Positions 48,458 to 59,233 of a stretch of 64,000 nucleotides of DNA are shown here, in pieces. Within the stretch, counting starts at the first letter, position 1, and every line of letters starts with the position of its first letter. A program made the translations under genes and the position numbers. The notes under the pieces were generated by a model. That model saw only the letters and a program-made list of their open reading frames with translations, was not told where the DNA came from and searched no databases. The DNA comes from Oscheius onirici (lineage: Eukaryota; Nematoda; Chromadorea; Rhabditida; Rhabditidae): NCBI GenBank assembly GCA_932521025.1, contig OW051472.1, positions 4,278,001 to 4,342,000 on the forward strand. The letters run 5' to 3'.

Positions 48458-49742
48458 ATGTCTGAGGAAGATGGAATTTCGAAGAAGCTTCTGGACGTGG
48501 TAATTGTTTGAATGCTTTTTGGCAACCACCACCCGAATTCAGAATTCCCTACCGCGTCATCCAAGCTCTCTTCATGAGCTGCGAGTGACCAGCAATTCCA
48601 TTCGCGTCGAGCCCGGCCGTTATCGAGTGTTTGGTCTTCCACCGTGTTAGTCACTTCTTTCAGTGCCCTCTAAAACACTTCTTCAGACATTTCCAATCAG
48701 CCGATTCATTTTCCAAAATTTAATGCTAGTGGTCATCGAAATCCGCTGAAAGGCGTTGGAAGTGGACAGCCGTATGTTTTCTTCATTTTGAAACCATGGA
48801 AAGATGTTCAGACTTGGAAAGTCCGAAATTACTGGTGGCTCGTTTGTGAAATCGATGGAAATGATGCCCAATTTGGCTAAAAGACGCTATTACCCGGATG
48901 ACGAAGAGGAAATTCTCGTGGAATATTCTCCAAAGAAGACCAATCGCCTGATCAAACGTTACGGAACCCAGATTGCTCGTATGTTTCACCCAAGTAATTT
49001 TATTCGTTGTCTCAGAAGAATCTAAAATCGAAGATATCCCAAACATTTCCGAGGAAGTGGTAGAAAACTTAGAGGAAGTCGAGTAAGTCTTTCATTTTGT
49101 TGAAAAACTGGCAGCAAAATTTAGTCATGAAGAGCAGCCCGAAACGTCTGAACCGGCGGACTATACGGAAGAAACTGTGGAAGTTATCGAGGGCGAGCAG
49201 GAGCACGAAGGGTTTGTCTTTTTAGTCGAACGTTTTACCAAAAAATGCAGACTACACAGAGCAAAACTGAAGAAACTAGCCTGATATGACGCAGTTTTAA
49301 CGTTTGATAACAATGTAGTGCTCAATTTTAATGTATAACTCGGAAAGATTTATTGCCCGCGTATTCAGAGAAAGACTGTCCCTATTGTTATTTTTCAGAA
49401 CTTATACTGCTGGATATAACGACAACTCGTTGTTTATCCGACCTTCTCTAGGACTAGGAAACGTGCAGTTATTGAAGCAACTCCGCGGAGAGAACAACTA
49501 CCTGAAGGATCAAATGGAACTATCTACCTTTAGGTATTGTTTCCTCCTTTCTTCTCACTCTTCCCTTCAGAATCAAACAGCTAGAACAGCTACTCCTTGA
49601 TCGAAATACTCGTCTTCGCGGGCTTTTGGCCGAAAATGTCCAGCTTGGAGTCAACATTCGAAAGCTGTCGGCTGAACTGGGAGAAGATGCCGCCAGAGAA
49701 ATATTGGCCGTGAAACCGAAGGAACGCAGAAAGCTCAAATAA
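48458..49742 (+). CDS. Coiled-coil protein of unknown family, middle gene of a possible operon
   Basis: The ATG is immediately after TTTCAG, a likely spliced-leader acceptor. Exons: MSEEDGISKKLLDV, then a segment with NSIRVEPGRYRVFGLPP, a segment with HFPKFNASGHRNPLKGVG, then KSEITGGSFVKSMEMMPNLA with RYYPDDEEEILVEYSPKK, two acidic Glu-rich exons and a C-terminal coiled coil (LKQLRGENNYLKDQMELS ... IKQLEQLLLDRNTRLRGLL). About 270 aa, no signal peptide or membrane helix. I do not recognise it. The heptad-like C-terminus suggests a scaffold or complex subunit. AATAAA follows the stop, and elongin C starts 120 bp later. Confidence 0.7.
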
Positions 49743-49862
49743 TGTTGCTGTAATAAATTTTTACTTTGTGTGTTTTTACCACCAAACATTGCTTTATTTG
49801 CAATCAATACTTTGCCATTGTTTCGCTTCATTCAATTGCGTTTCATTTTCAGAAATTGAATA

Positions 49863-50358
49863 ATGACCGAGGAGCCCAAGAACACAAAGCGTAAGTTTTT
49901 TTTCAAGTTTAAACTCTTTTTAAATTAAGCCTAAATAAATCATTTTGCAGCCGTCAATCTGGGATGTACAGGCGCAGATGCTACTTTTGTGAAGCTCGTC
50001 AGCAGCGACGGCCATGAATTTATCATCAAGAAGGTACGTTTCTTTTCTGTCAAACCATTTTCTGTCAAAACTTAGGAACTTGCTCTAACATCGGGAACTA
50101 TCAAGTCGATGCTGAGTGGACCCGGCCAGTATGCCGAAAATGAGAGCAATGAAGTCAACTTTCGTGAAATTCCGTACGTTCCGTCTTTTTCTTTACCTCT
50201 TCATTTACAAACTTAGATCGCACGTTCTGCAAAAAGTCTGTCAGTATTTTACTTACAAAGTGCGATACACGAATTCGGCCACGGAGATTCCTGAGTTCAA
50301 CATTCATCCCGAAGTCGCTCTCGAACTGCTTATGGCTGCCAACTTTCTCGATTGCTAA
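49863..50358 (+). CDS. elc-1: Elongin C
   Basis: A SKP1-fold adaptor of cullin-2/5 ubiquitin ligases. Three or four exons give about 115 aa, the normal length. The diagnostic sequence is complete: [87 protein letters not shown] and FLDC at the end. The acceptor TTTTCAG at about 49844-49850, 12 nt before the ATG, and the 120-bp spacing from the preceding stop fit a downstream operon gene. Confidence 0.96.
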
Positions 50359-50954
50359 GATAAGATTTGTCATCAAGCCGTGTTTTATATATTTTCCGAC
50401 AATTTTACAATAAATTCTTCGCAAATTTGCAAGAACTATCCAAATCAGTACTTTCTACTTGCTATCTCTATCTGGCTGGTATGGGTCGGCTTCCCTTCGG
50501 TTTTCTCCCGAAAACAGCCTGTGAAAGAAAAAAATTGGTCACGATTATTACGCGGAATCGACTTTTTGGCTTCTCGGTCTGCCATCTGCTGTAATGTACC
50601 GAGACGGTACATTAGGCTGTGCCCCCTCCATTTTGTTTCCTGCTATTATATGGGGAGAGGGGAAAAACCTGAACTCTAACTTTTATCCCATCTTTTGTAA
50701 AAAAAAATATTAACTCTCTTTGAAAAAGCGGACATCAGAGATTATTGACCCGATATTTTCCATCATTTTGGCACGTTCTTCTCGTTTTTTTCTCTTCCGA
50801 GCGGCGATTATTAAAATGAAGCGTCCACAGTCTGTCACTATCTGTCAATACTGGCAGCGGGAGAACCCGATACGGGGACTACGTAGTACTTTGACTTTTC
50901 GTTCTCCGATTTCCACTCTTCATCAATTTGTTTTTTTTTTCAGTAGGCGCCCAA
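50359..50954. promoter_or_regulatory. Intergenic region upstream of the long TBC1D24 transcript
   Basis: Carries the elongin C 3' end and probably the promoter of the upstream TBC1D24 exon set. A poly-T/TTTCAG acceptor precedes the ATG at 50955. No other feature seen. Confidence 0.4.
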
Positions 50955-53900
50955 ATGCAGGCGGCTGGCAGTAGTGCAGCCGATGCAATCGAAGGCGATG
51001 AAGATCTCAGGCCACCGTCATCATTCAAGAGAGGAGTCCGTAATCAAAGCTCTACATTTCAGTACGTTTTTTATTCTTTCCCAGTCTAAGAGAAAATAGT
51101 TCCGAAACGATTTTGTCAAAACGAAGTATCTAGCAAAAAGTTTCGACTTCCTCGCCGAACACAGTAAGCGTTTTTGCTCCTTTTTGGCTGTCTTAACAGC
51201 GGTACGCCTTGAAAAGGAGTTCGGAATCGCAAATTGCTTTGGTACAAGCCAGTTTTCTCACTAGTCAGGAAGAAAACGACTATACTTGGGCAGCTCGAGC
51301 CGAGCCTGTTTTTGACCCTCGAGCCGGCTCGGCTCGGTGTGGTAAAAAAAAACAGGCTCGGCTCGAGCCTGCACCTTCAAATTCCTCTTCGGTTTCAATG
51401 TTTAGCTTTCTATAGTGTTTCTCGGTTCTCGTTTTTGTGCATATTTTTTCTCGAATTTACATTTTTTTGATAGTTTTGAAAGTTTTTTGAAAAAGTGGAC
51501 AACTAACTTAGTAGTAACAAGTTTAGACAAGTCACTATTGGGAGGCTTTGCTTTTACATTCGGTAGTTCCCACATACAAACGGATTTCCAGTGGTTCAGG
51601 CCAAGGAATATATGGGGGATAGTAGGTAACTTTGGCCACGGAAGGGCGTTGCAACCCTTGTGTTGATTAAAAAAAACTACCCTCATAAGAAGTTATGAGG
51701 CTCTTCGAAGAATTTGGAAAAAAAACATTGTTCTGAAATTTTTGTTTTGGAGGCTCGAGCCGGGAAAGTCTTCGAGCCGGCTCGGCTCGATGCAGTTGAA
51801 AAAGAGGATCGGCTCGGTCAACAAAAAAAAGAGGCTCGGCTCGACCAAGCCTCTCGAGCTTAAAAATTATAATAACGACTAGCCCTTCACCGTTCCAAAC
51901 AACATTTTTTCCAATTTCAGAAGACTCTCATCAGCCCTCCGAAGATCTTTGCGCCTACCGTCAAGACCATTACCGCAAGAACGGGGCTCACTCTCGATTA
52001 ACAAAGACGAAATAGAATGGCAACTACTAAAAGTAAAGGTTTGTCCCTTTTTCGGTAGAAATGTCTCCTCTTTTCGCCCAAAAATATTGCGTGTGATAGG
52101 AATAAACGCCCCCCCCCCCCTCCCCTTCTAAAATTTTTGTTTTTCAGCCAAATGCCACCAAAATTTGGCTGGAAGGGGGCAGTATAAGGCCCAACTTCCC
52201 CACAAAATTTCAGCCATTTTGCATTTTCTTTGGCGGAGCTAGGTCGATTTTATCACTTTTTGGGGTCCGACCTCGCAACACTGTCGGACCAATACCTTTT
52301 TTTGAAGATAAAGTATCGGCATGTTCTATAGCCTATGGCATGCATCACTTATGTGGGGGGGGGGGGGGGCGTTTATTCCTATCCCACGTAATATAATGAA
52401 TTCGAGACTTAGTCATAAAACATGGCAACAGCAAAAATCTGACTCATTTTGGTTTACGTTAGATTGAGAGAAGAAAAACATCGTAGTTCACAGGACGATG
52501 GCTCTCGGCGGCTATTTATGAGAGAACAGACATCTAAAACTGACCATCGCTGGCAATAATTACCCTCCGAGAGGGAGAGAGACCTCCCTCTGGCATCTTT
52601 ATTGATTTCGACTCTTTCTCTTTACCCTCAAAATCCACCTAGCTCTGTCGGGATTTCCATGAATGTGGTTGGTTTCTCATAAAATGAGTGTCTAAAATAG
52701 CTTGGATGGTACGAGCCAAAAACTTTTTTTTAGGAAAACGCCCAGCGTTTCACGGAGAACAGCTCCACGTTCATTGGACCATCGTCTCTACCCTCCAGAC
52801 TAGAAGAAATTAGGGACAATAAACGACTGAATAGGACAGAAAAGGTTGGTGTTTTTATTGTACTGTTGATCCAAACTGTTGAAATCTGTACCAAGTTGGG
52901 CTAGTTGACTAATACTGTTTACGCTAACAACACTGTCATTATCAGTCCAACAGCTGAGACTTCGAACGTATTGTCGTATCTTCCAAACAGTACTCTGCCT
53001 TCATTTCGTTCTTCCCCTCTTCTCTTACTTCAACACCATCTTTTCTCCTGGTCAAATTGTCTCTTCTATGATTTCTTTCTGATCCAGTCACTAGTATTTT
53101 GCTTGAACTTAAAACTTGTTCCAGCCTTAGCTTTCTACCACCGTTCTTGTTGTGTTTGTACGGGTTGTTTGTGGGTTATATCCAGCAGAACGGAAAATAT
53201 AGTACTGAGTGTATCTGCCTGAGACTAGGGAATACACTAAGTGTGGAAAGAAAGAGGGTTAATCCAGAAGGTTCATTTCCTCGTTGAGGTAAGAGTAGAA
53301 TCACCAAGACAATCCGAGAGGGTGCGTTATATAGAGCTCGAAATTACAGTATTCAAATAGACATTCCTGCACTCTTCTAAATAGAATCAAAAGAAACAAA
53401 TAGCAGATGTCAAAAAAGGAATATTTGGTCGGCTAATAATAGCTTGCCGACACGAGGAAGAAGATCAATTCCTAACAGTTCGCTAGCCCAAAACATTTTT
53501 GAGAACGAAACAAACTAAAGGATTCCCCTAAAGATCTTATTAGTCGTAGTGGTCACTATCACCAGCTTAGACATCCGGCGAGGAGTTCTAAGCCGATTAA
53601 GTTACGTTAAAAGTAGAAAATGTTTTGCTCCAGAGATAACATCCTAGTCGGAACGGCGCTAGTGCTAAAATTTGAGAAATGCCTTGACCTCCCAGTTCCG
53701 GTTTTCTTGGCTGCTCCTGTTCCGGCTCCGCCCTCTGCACCCGCTTTGTTTACCGAAAACGGTCCTGTGGTCCTGTTAGGTGCGCAATATCTTTTTCTAC
53801 CTGTCATCGATGATGTCTATCGACTAAAGACACGCGATATCTCTCGACTCTTCCTCCTCAAGGTCTCTCGCTCTTATTGTCAATTCTCTAAAGATGGCGA

Positions 53901-56645
53901 CCCTCGACACCCGATCTCTGAGTCTCGATTCGGATTCCGGATATTCCGAAGACTCTTTTTCGACCGCAGACTACGTACAGACTGTTGTATTCACAGAAAA
54001 TGTGAGTTCGTCATTTGACCGTTCGCTCTCCGAATAGAATTCCTTAGAATGTGGGTCAGCTTTCAATAACATTTATGAAATACAATACAATACACAACTG
54101 TATAGTCTCTTGGTAAACAGTGTGTGCTCAACCCCGACAGTAACCTTGGTTTGCAACGAGACCTGTTCTGTTTATTTTTCAGTTCAAAAATCATAGAGTT
54201 GCGAGTTCAAATCCATGGTCTGGGTAGCAGAAATTTTTTTGAACCGCTTCTAATTACTCAATTTCAGGTGAAGAAAATTGTACGGAAGGCTGACTGGCCG
54301 GTTCGACACGAAGTAAGACGAGAACTATGGCGCGAACTGTGTCGCGGAAAGGATTTCGACTCGAGCAAAGCCGTCTTTCGCGATCAGCTGAGCGAAGTGA
54401 TACGCAGTGGAAGTGAGTTTGTTTATTTATGGTGCCCAAATAATCGTTTACCCTGAGGGCACGTGTGTATAACAGTCAGAGGCTGAGGCAGTGTTTGCTC
54501 ACGCTCCAACCGGCTTCAAGGGGCCCGTTTGCATAGAAATCAGTAAAATATCGAAAGAAAAAGAATATTTTCAGAAAAGGCCACGCAACCACAGTTCCTG
54601 GCCGAAGACGGAGTCGTCATCAACAACTTTGAGCTGAACGAACAGGGCGTCATGCGGCTACTACGATTGCTGAAAGTCGTTGAAAACTTGAGGCCAGAAA
54701 TCAGCTCAGCGCCGGTTTGTTTAGTATTTTTAGCGTGAAAACTGTACTCAGATGTTGTATCCTCTTTGTGCCCTCATGCTGCATTTTCTCGATGATGCCG
54801 ATGTTTTCGCCTGTGTTCAACAGCTTCTCGCAACCAAAGTTCGTCTCTCACAATTTTTATTTTCTATTTAAAAAATTGACCTTTCACTTTGTATGGACGA
54901 CTTTCAGGGATATTTGATGACATCACCAGTGGAATGGGCAGCATCTTCTCACACAATTCTAGCTCTCATCAAAAAACACAAACCCAATGCCTATAATGCG
55001 CTAAAAAGACGTCTGGGCAGCCAAGACGATGTGGTAATAGCAAAAACTGTAAGTTTTCAGTCCTTTTTATGACCTTCTTTATTTAAAAAAACACTGATTT
55101 GTATTCAGATCCGTGATTGGCTAACGTGGATCTTCAAAGGACTGCCGTTGATCCACATAGTGCGTGTAGTCGATTGCTACCTGGTCGAAGGCAACAAATT
55201 TGTCATTCGCGCCGCTATAGCCATTGTCTACATTTGGTCAAAAGGGCTGAAGGTAGGCGGATGAATAAACACTTTTCATATTTGTTCTGCCGTAAACGTA
55301 TAACTTATTTACAAGTCGTAACTTTTTCAGTCGGAGCCTCGAAGCGACTTGTCTGGAAAGTCGCTTGATGAAAGAGTCGATATCGTTAAAACAGAATTGC
55401 AAAGTGTAGCCCAAGAAATGCAGGTATTCTTGAAATCGGAAATATTTATTACCTCGTTTCTTGCAGATTTCTACGGAAACATTTGTTGCAACATGTACAG
55501 GCATCAGAAATCTGCAAAGCGCCAACATTTACAGAATACAGGCGCATTATGAGGACAGGGTAAATAGTTTTGTAAACAAAAAAAAATAGAAAAAATGAGC
55601 GTGCGATAAAAAATTAAAGTGTAGCTGCGAACGACGTACCCGCTTAATTTCAAATTCATCTCGATGGAATATTCATTTTGGCAGCTTCTACTTTTCTTTA
55701 TTTTGCAGCACGTTGCTTTGCTTGAATTTAGGGGAGAAAAAATTTGAAACATGAATACCAAAAAATGTGCTTACATTTTTCCCGTATTTGCAGGTATTGC
55801 CCAAATTTCATTGTTTGCGTATTCACCAAATTTCTTTTATACTCGTCTAGTTTTTTCCTTTGCTTTATCACGTGATTTCAGCTCCGTGACGAAGTGACGC
55901 GCGATCAGACTAAAAAGAAATCGACACGAGGTCGTGCCTCGCGCCACCTCTTCAGCAGTCCTTTCGAGTCGAAAGTTGTCGATTCAGGTAGTTTTTCTTT
56001 GCAAAAGTCGCTCATTTTGTCTGTTTAGAAGCAGCTGCTGAAATCATGTCATTTTTACCACCGAGACTACAACTAGCCACTCCGGCCCTGCTGTTCCGGC
56101 TCAGTCAAGATGGTGCCAGCTTCACGCACATGTGGAGCAAAATTGACGGAGCTGACCAGTCTTTGATTCTTATTCGAACTGTCAAAGGTGACATCTTTGG
56201 AGCGTATTGTAGTTCATCCTGGGCCGAAAGAAATGACCGTCGTGAAAGAACAAAGTCGAAGTAAGCTGACTTTTGTTTAACAACAAATGCCAAATCTAGA
56301 TACTTTGGAACTGGTGAGTCGTTTGTTTGGAGATTGGACGAAGAAAGCGAGCTGCCCGTCTTCTACGGATGGGTTGGCAACAACAACGACAATCCAGACA
56401 CCAGTCCCCAATTGTTCATGGCCGCCAAAGACAGACTTCTTGTTGTTAGTTTGCCTTTTCGTTTCCACAAATAAAAATTGCCGGTTTAGATTGGCTCCGG
56501 TGATGGAGACGCCATTCGCATTGACGAAGAGCTCACGCGTGGAATGTCATCAGCCTGTCGTACATTCGGAAGTCCCGCTCTCGTAGCAAGTCGAACATTC
56601 GATATTGACGAGCTTGAAGTCTTCGACGTCCTAACAGGAACCTAA
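50955..56645 (+). CDS. TBC1D24: TBC1D24/Skywalker-type Rab-GAP with TBC and TLDc domains
   Basis: TBC1D24 regulates vesicle traffic and resists oxidative stress. Two alternative 5' ends exist: exons 50955-51061, 51921-52038 and 52734-52844 (start MQAAGSSAADAIEGDEDLRP), or a single first exon 53894-54002 (start MATLDTRSLSLDSDSGYSED). Both end in phase 0 and can join 54268. The TBC domain starts VRKADWPVRHEVRRELWREL, with HFLDDADVFACVQQLL and GLPLIHIVRVVDCYLVEGNK. The catalytic IxxDxxR and YxQ fingers are not obvious, as in the human protein. The TLDc domain includes SFLPPRLQLATPALLFRLSQ, WSKIDGADQSLILIRTVKGD, FGTGESFVWRL and GSGDGDAIRIDEELTRG. TAA is at 56643-56645. The long first introns contain inverted-repeat elements. 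Confidence 0.9.
51290..51870. repeat. GGCTCGGCTCGAG palindromic repeat element
   Basis: In the first intron of the long TBC1D24 form. A 21-bp perfect inverted pair (GCTCGAGCCGAGCCTGTTTT plus T; reverse complement ends at 51368) flanks a 38-nt loop that itself contains CTCGAGCCGGCTCGGCTCGG. About 400 bp on, GGCTCGAGCCGG, CGAGCCGGCTCGGCTCGATG, GAGGCTCGGCTCGACC and CCTCTCGAGC recur. The motif is absent elsewhere in the window. Confidence 0.6.
52095..52383. mobile_element. MITE-like element with GATAGGAATAAACG(C)n termini
   Basis: In the intron 52039-52733. The left end reads GATAGGAATAAACG then a run of C; the right end is the exact reverse complement, a run of G then CGTTTATTCCTATC, about 289 bp away. 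The interior is non-coding. Flanks are CGTGT and CCACG, which extend the inverted repeat imperfectly. This is the architecture of a short non-autonomous DNA transposon; no target duplication is certain. Confidence 0.6.
52845..54267 (+). other. Intron/alternative promoter region of TBC1D24
   Basis: An intron for the long form and the promoter plus first exon (53894-54002) for the short form. A minor tRNA-like B box (GAGTTCAAATCC at 54203-54214) lies in the second part. Nothing else is recognised. Confidence 0.5.
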
Positions 56646-57291
56646 TTCCCTTATTTTCCAAGTTTTCAATCCAATGGTTCTTTCCCCCGTGAATGCCTAG
56701 TCGTTTTCACTTACCAACCCTTTCTCACAACATTACGGGTCCACTTTCTCCCCTAGAATACATTCCCGTAACTCCCCCATACCTAGACATAATAGCTTTC
56801 AAGCAAAGTTTACCTGCAAAAGCTTTAAGTTATTACATTTTAGAATCTTTGTTAAATTCGGTTTTTAATCAGAACACATAGGACAGCGTGTTGTACATAT
56901 TTTGCCCCAATAGCAAGTTTCCGTTTAATAAACACTTTAATAGTTGTTCGTTCTATTTGCACATGTCAAAAACGAGTTGTATCTGTAGAAGAATGGAAGT
57001 ACTCGTGGAAGCGCTTTTTACGCGTGTCCTTATCACTACAATCTCGATGCCGCGTAGCAATATGCGAACTTGGCGTTTTTCCTGATTTCAGCCGGCGAGA
57101 TTGAAGGCGCTAACTGAATTTCCGCGCGGCAGATGGCAAGACGTCATAATGCAGCTTGATATGTTCAGTTTATTTCTCTTTTTCTTTATTGTCGCTATTT
57201 TTCATCTTACAATAGCCATCCTATAACTGCCTCGTTATTTTGTCAAAAGTGCTGTTTTGCTCTCGACAAAATTCACATGCTTTCTTTCAGA
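56646..57291. other. Intergenic region upstream of MPDU1
   Basis: About 645 bp between the TBC1D24 stop and the MPDU1 start. It ends with TTTCTTTCAG, a likely spliced-leader acceptor, one base before the ATG. No gene is supported. Confidence 0.45.
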
Positions 57292-58182
57292 ATGGCGAAA
57301 CCTATCGGTATGCAGACGTTCGAAGATGCTCTCAGTTTCATCTTTCCCGGCAACTGCTTCGAAGAGCTGGTTATGAATTTCAACATTTTCCATCGTGAGC
57401 TCATCCCCGTTCATCTTCTATACTTGCATTTAGCAACCTGTCCCAGCAAGGTCTTGAGCCGCGTTCTCGGTCTTGGAATCACGTTTGGCGCCATGATGCT
57501 GTTCGTTCCTCAAATCGTCAAGATTCATACAGCAAGAAGTGCTCAGGTAACGTGTACCTGCACCAACATTTTTTGTACAACAATCTGCAGGGTATCTCTC
57601 TCATTTCCCAACTTCTTGCCCTTGTCGGAGCTTTCGGGACCGCTGCCTACAGCTACACGAAGGGATTCGTCTTCACGCAGTATGGAGATTCGATTTTCGT
57701 CACTATCCAGCTGATCGTCATCATCATGCAGATTCTTTATTTCAACGGCGCCGGAGCTTATGCTGCAGCCTTTCTTGCCTTCTGGTAGATTCCTTTTTAT
57801 ATAATTTTGCAATATTCAGCTGGGCCATGACTTTCGCTGTTATTGGAGCCTACATCCCGCTGTCTGTTCTGACTTCAATCCAAGCTCTGTCCATTCCCAT
57901 CGTCTTTGTCTCGAAGGCCATTCAAGCTACCCAGAACTACAAGGCTCAGAGCACAGGTCAGCTGTCTCTGGTTTCTGTAGCTCTACAATTCTTCGGTTTG
58001 TAGTTCGTTCACTTTTTCCAATCAATGTTTTAGGAACTGTGGCTCGTGTCTTCACGACTCTTCAGGACACTGAAGATCAGCTTCTACTGATTTCATTCGG
58101 CAGTGCCGCTGCTCTCAACGCTGTGATTTTCGCCCAATTCTTCCTCTACTGGAACGCAGAAAAGAAGAAGAAGATCGCTTAA
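57292..58182 (+). CDS. MPDU1: MPDU1/PQ-loop dolichol-phosphate-mannose utilisation protein
   Basis: An ER membrane protein needed to use dolichol-P-mannose and dolichol-P-glucose for N-glycans and GPI. Exons begin 57292 and end with TAA at 58180-58182; about 245 aa. The PQ-loop is FVPQIVKIHTARSAQGISL; a second repeat has STGQLSLVSVALQFFGTVARVFTTLQ, typical of MPDU1. Several hydrophobic helices surround these. The C-terminus EKKKKIA resembles an ER retention signal. The TIMM29 gene starts 166 bp downstream on the same strand. Confidence 0.93.
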
Positions 58183-58348
58183 ACACCCTGTTTCACTATT
58201 GTTTTTATGGGTCGATTGCTTTTCACAATTTGTCCGTTTTTAATATTCTCCTGTGATAAAACTTCTCTGAGCGCATTTTCTATCTTTTAGACGTTATTTC
58301 GTTGTTACCAGTCAAAATTTCAAGACAAACTGAATGGAATTACTTAGA

Positions 58349-59041
58349 ATGGCTGCCGCATTTTTTCGCCGTGTTGGCGCAAAATTCGTGGATTATTGGA
58401 AACAAGTTGGGGCAGATTACGGCACAGTTATACAAGAAGCAGGCATAGAAGGCCGGAAGAAACCCTGGAAAGCTGGTAAATGCTTATTATAAATTTTCTA
58501 TCGTGTATAACTTCCTTTTTTTACTGACTAAAACATTGTATTTTTCAGTTGCATCAGTCAGTGTTCTTGGTGGTCTCATCTACGCCTACAAAACGAATCC
58601 AAGCTATGAAGAGATGCTCAACGAGTTGGCAGAAAGGCGGCAACAGCTAGTCCTCGTACCGAATTCCAATCATAGCTCTAAATCAGGTACGTAAACTTAC
58701 TTTCTTGAATAAAGGTCAATAAAGATGCCGATCTCGCTCTCCGATCCTTGCTTCTTTGTCAAGACCGCCTTCATTACTACAACCTCTGGTTCTTTTCCCT
58801 TCTCGTAAAAAGCACACACGACTCCAAGGTTCGTGTTAACTTTTATAGCTCAAATCGATCTTTTCAGATTCGTATTTTCCATAGTCAGGACGTGAATCTG
58901 CAAAAATGGCCATGGATGGAGTTTTACGATAACATCCTGGATGTCGGCTACTTTGGAAAATGGCACCATCTGGAAGCGAACTTTATCGACTTTGACATCA
59001 ATGAGGAAGAGATCCAACAACTTCCAAATGATATTCCGTAG
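58349..59041 (+). CDS. TIMM29: TIMM29, mitochondrial TIM22 complex subunit
   Basis: TIM29 links the TIM22 insertase to the outer-membrane TOM complex. The exons give MAAAFFRRVGAKFVDYWKQV, a membrane segment ASVSVLGGLIYAY, LRSLLLCQDRLHYYNLWFFS, IRIFHSQDVNLQKWPWMEFY and DNILDVGYFGKWHHLEANFI, then DFDINEEEIQQLP. The last two blocks match the DVGFVGRWW...DCDINDDEFLHLP core of human TIMM29. About 190 aa, shorter than human (260) because the C-terminal tail ends after PNDIP. The arginine-bearing N-terminus fits mitochondrial import. Stop at 59039-59041. A TTACTTAG/A acceptor one base before the ATG supports a downstream operon position. Confidence 0.85.
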
Positions 59042-59233
59042 ATCTCTAGTCAGCTGTAGTTATGTTGTTGACCTTTACTGTTTCATATAAATCTTTTTGC
59101 GATATTTACAACGGATGAGGAATGTGAACCGGTGATAAAACGGGGAAAATTGCACAAGGACACGTTTGGGAAGAATAACAATGGCACAGTATGACAAACG
59201 TAATAAAAATTGAAAAATAAACTACCTAGAAGC

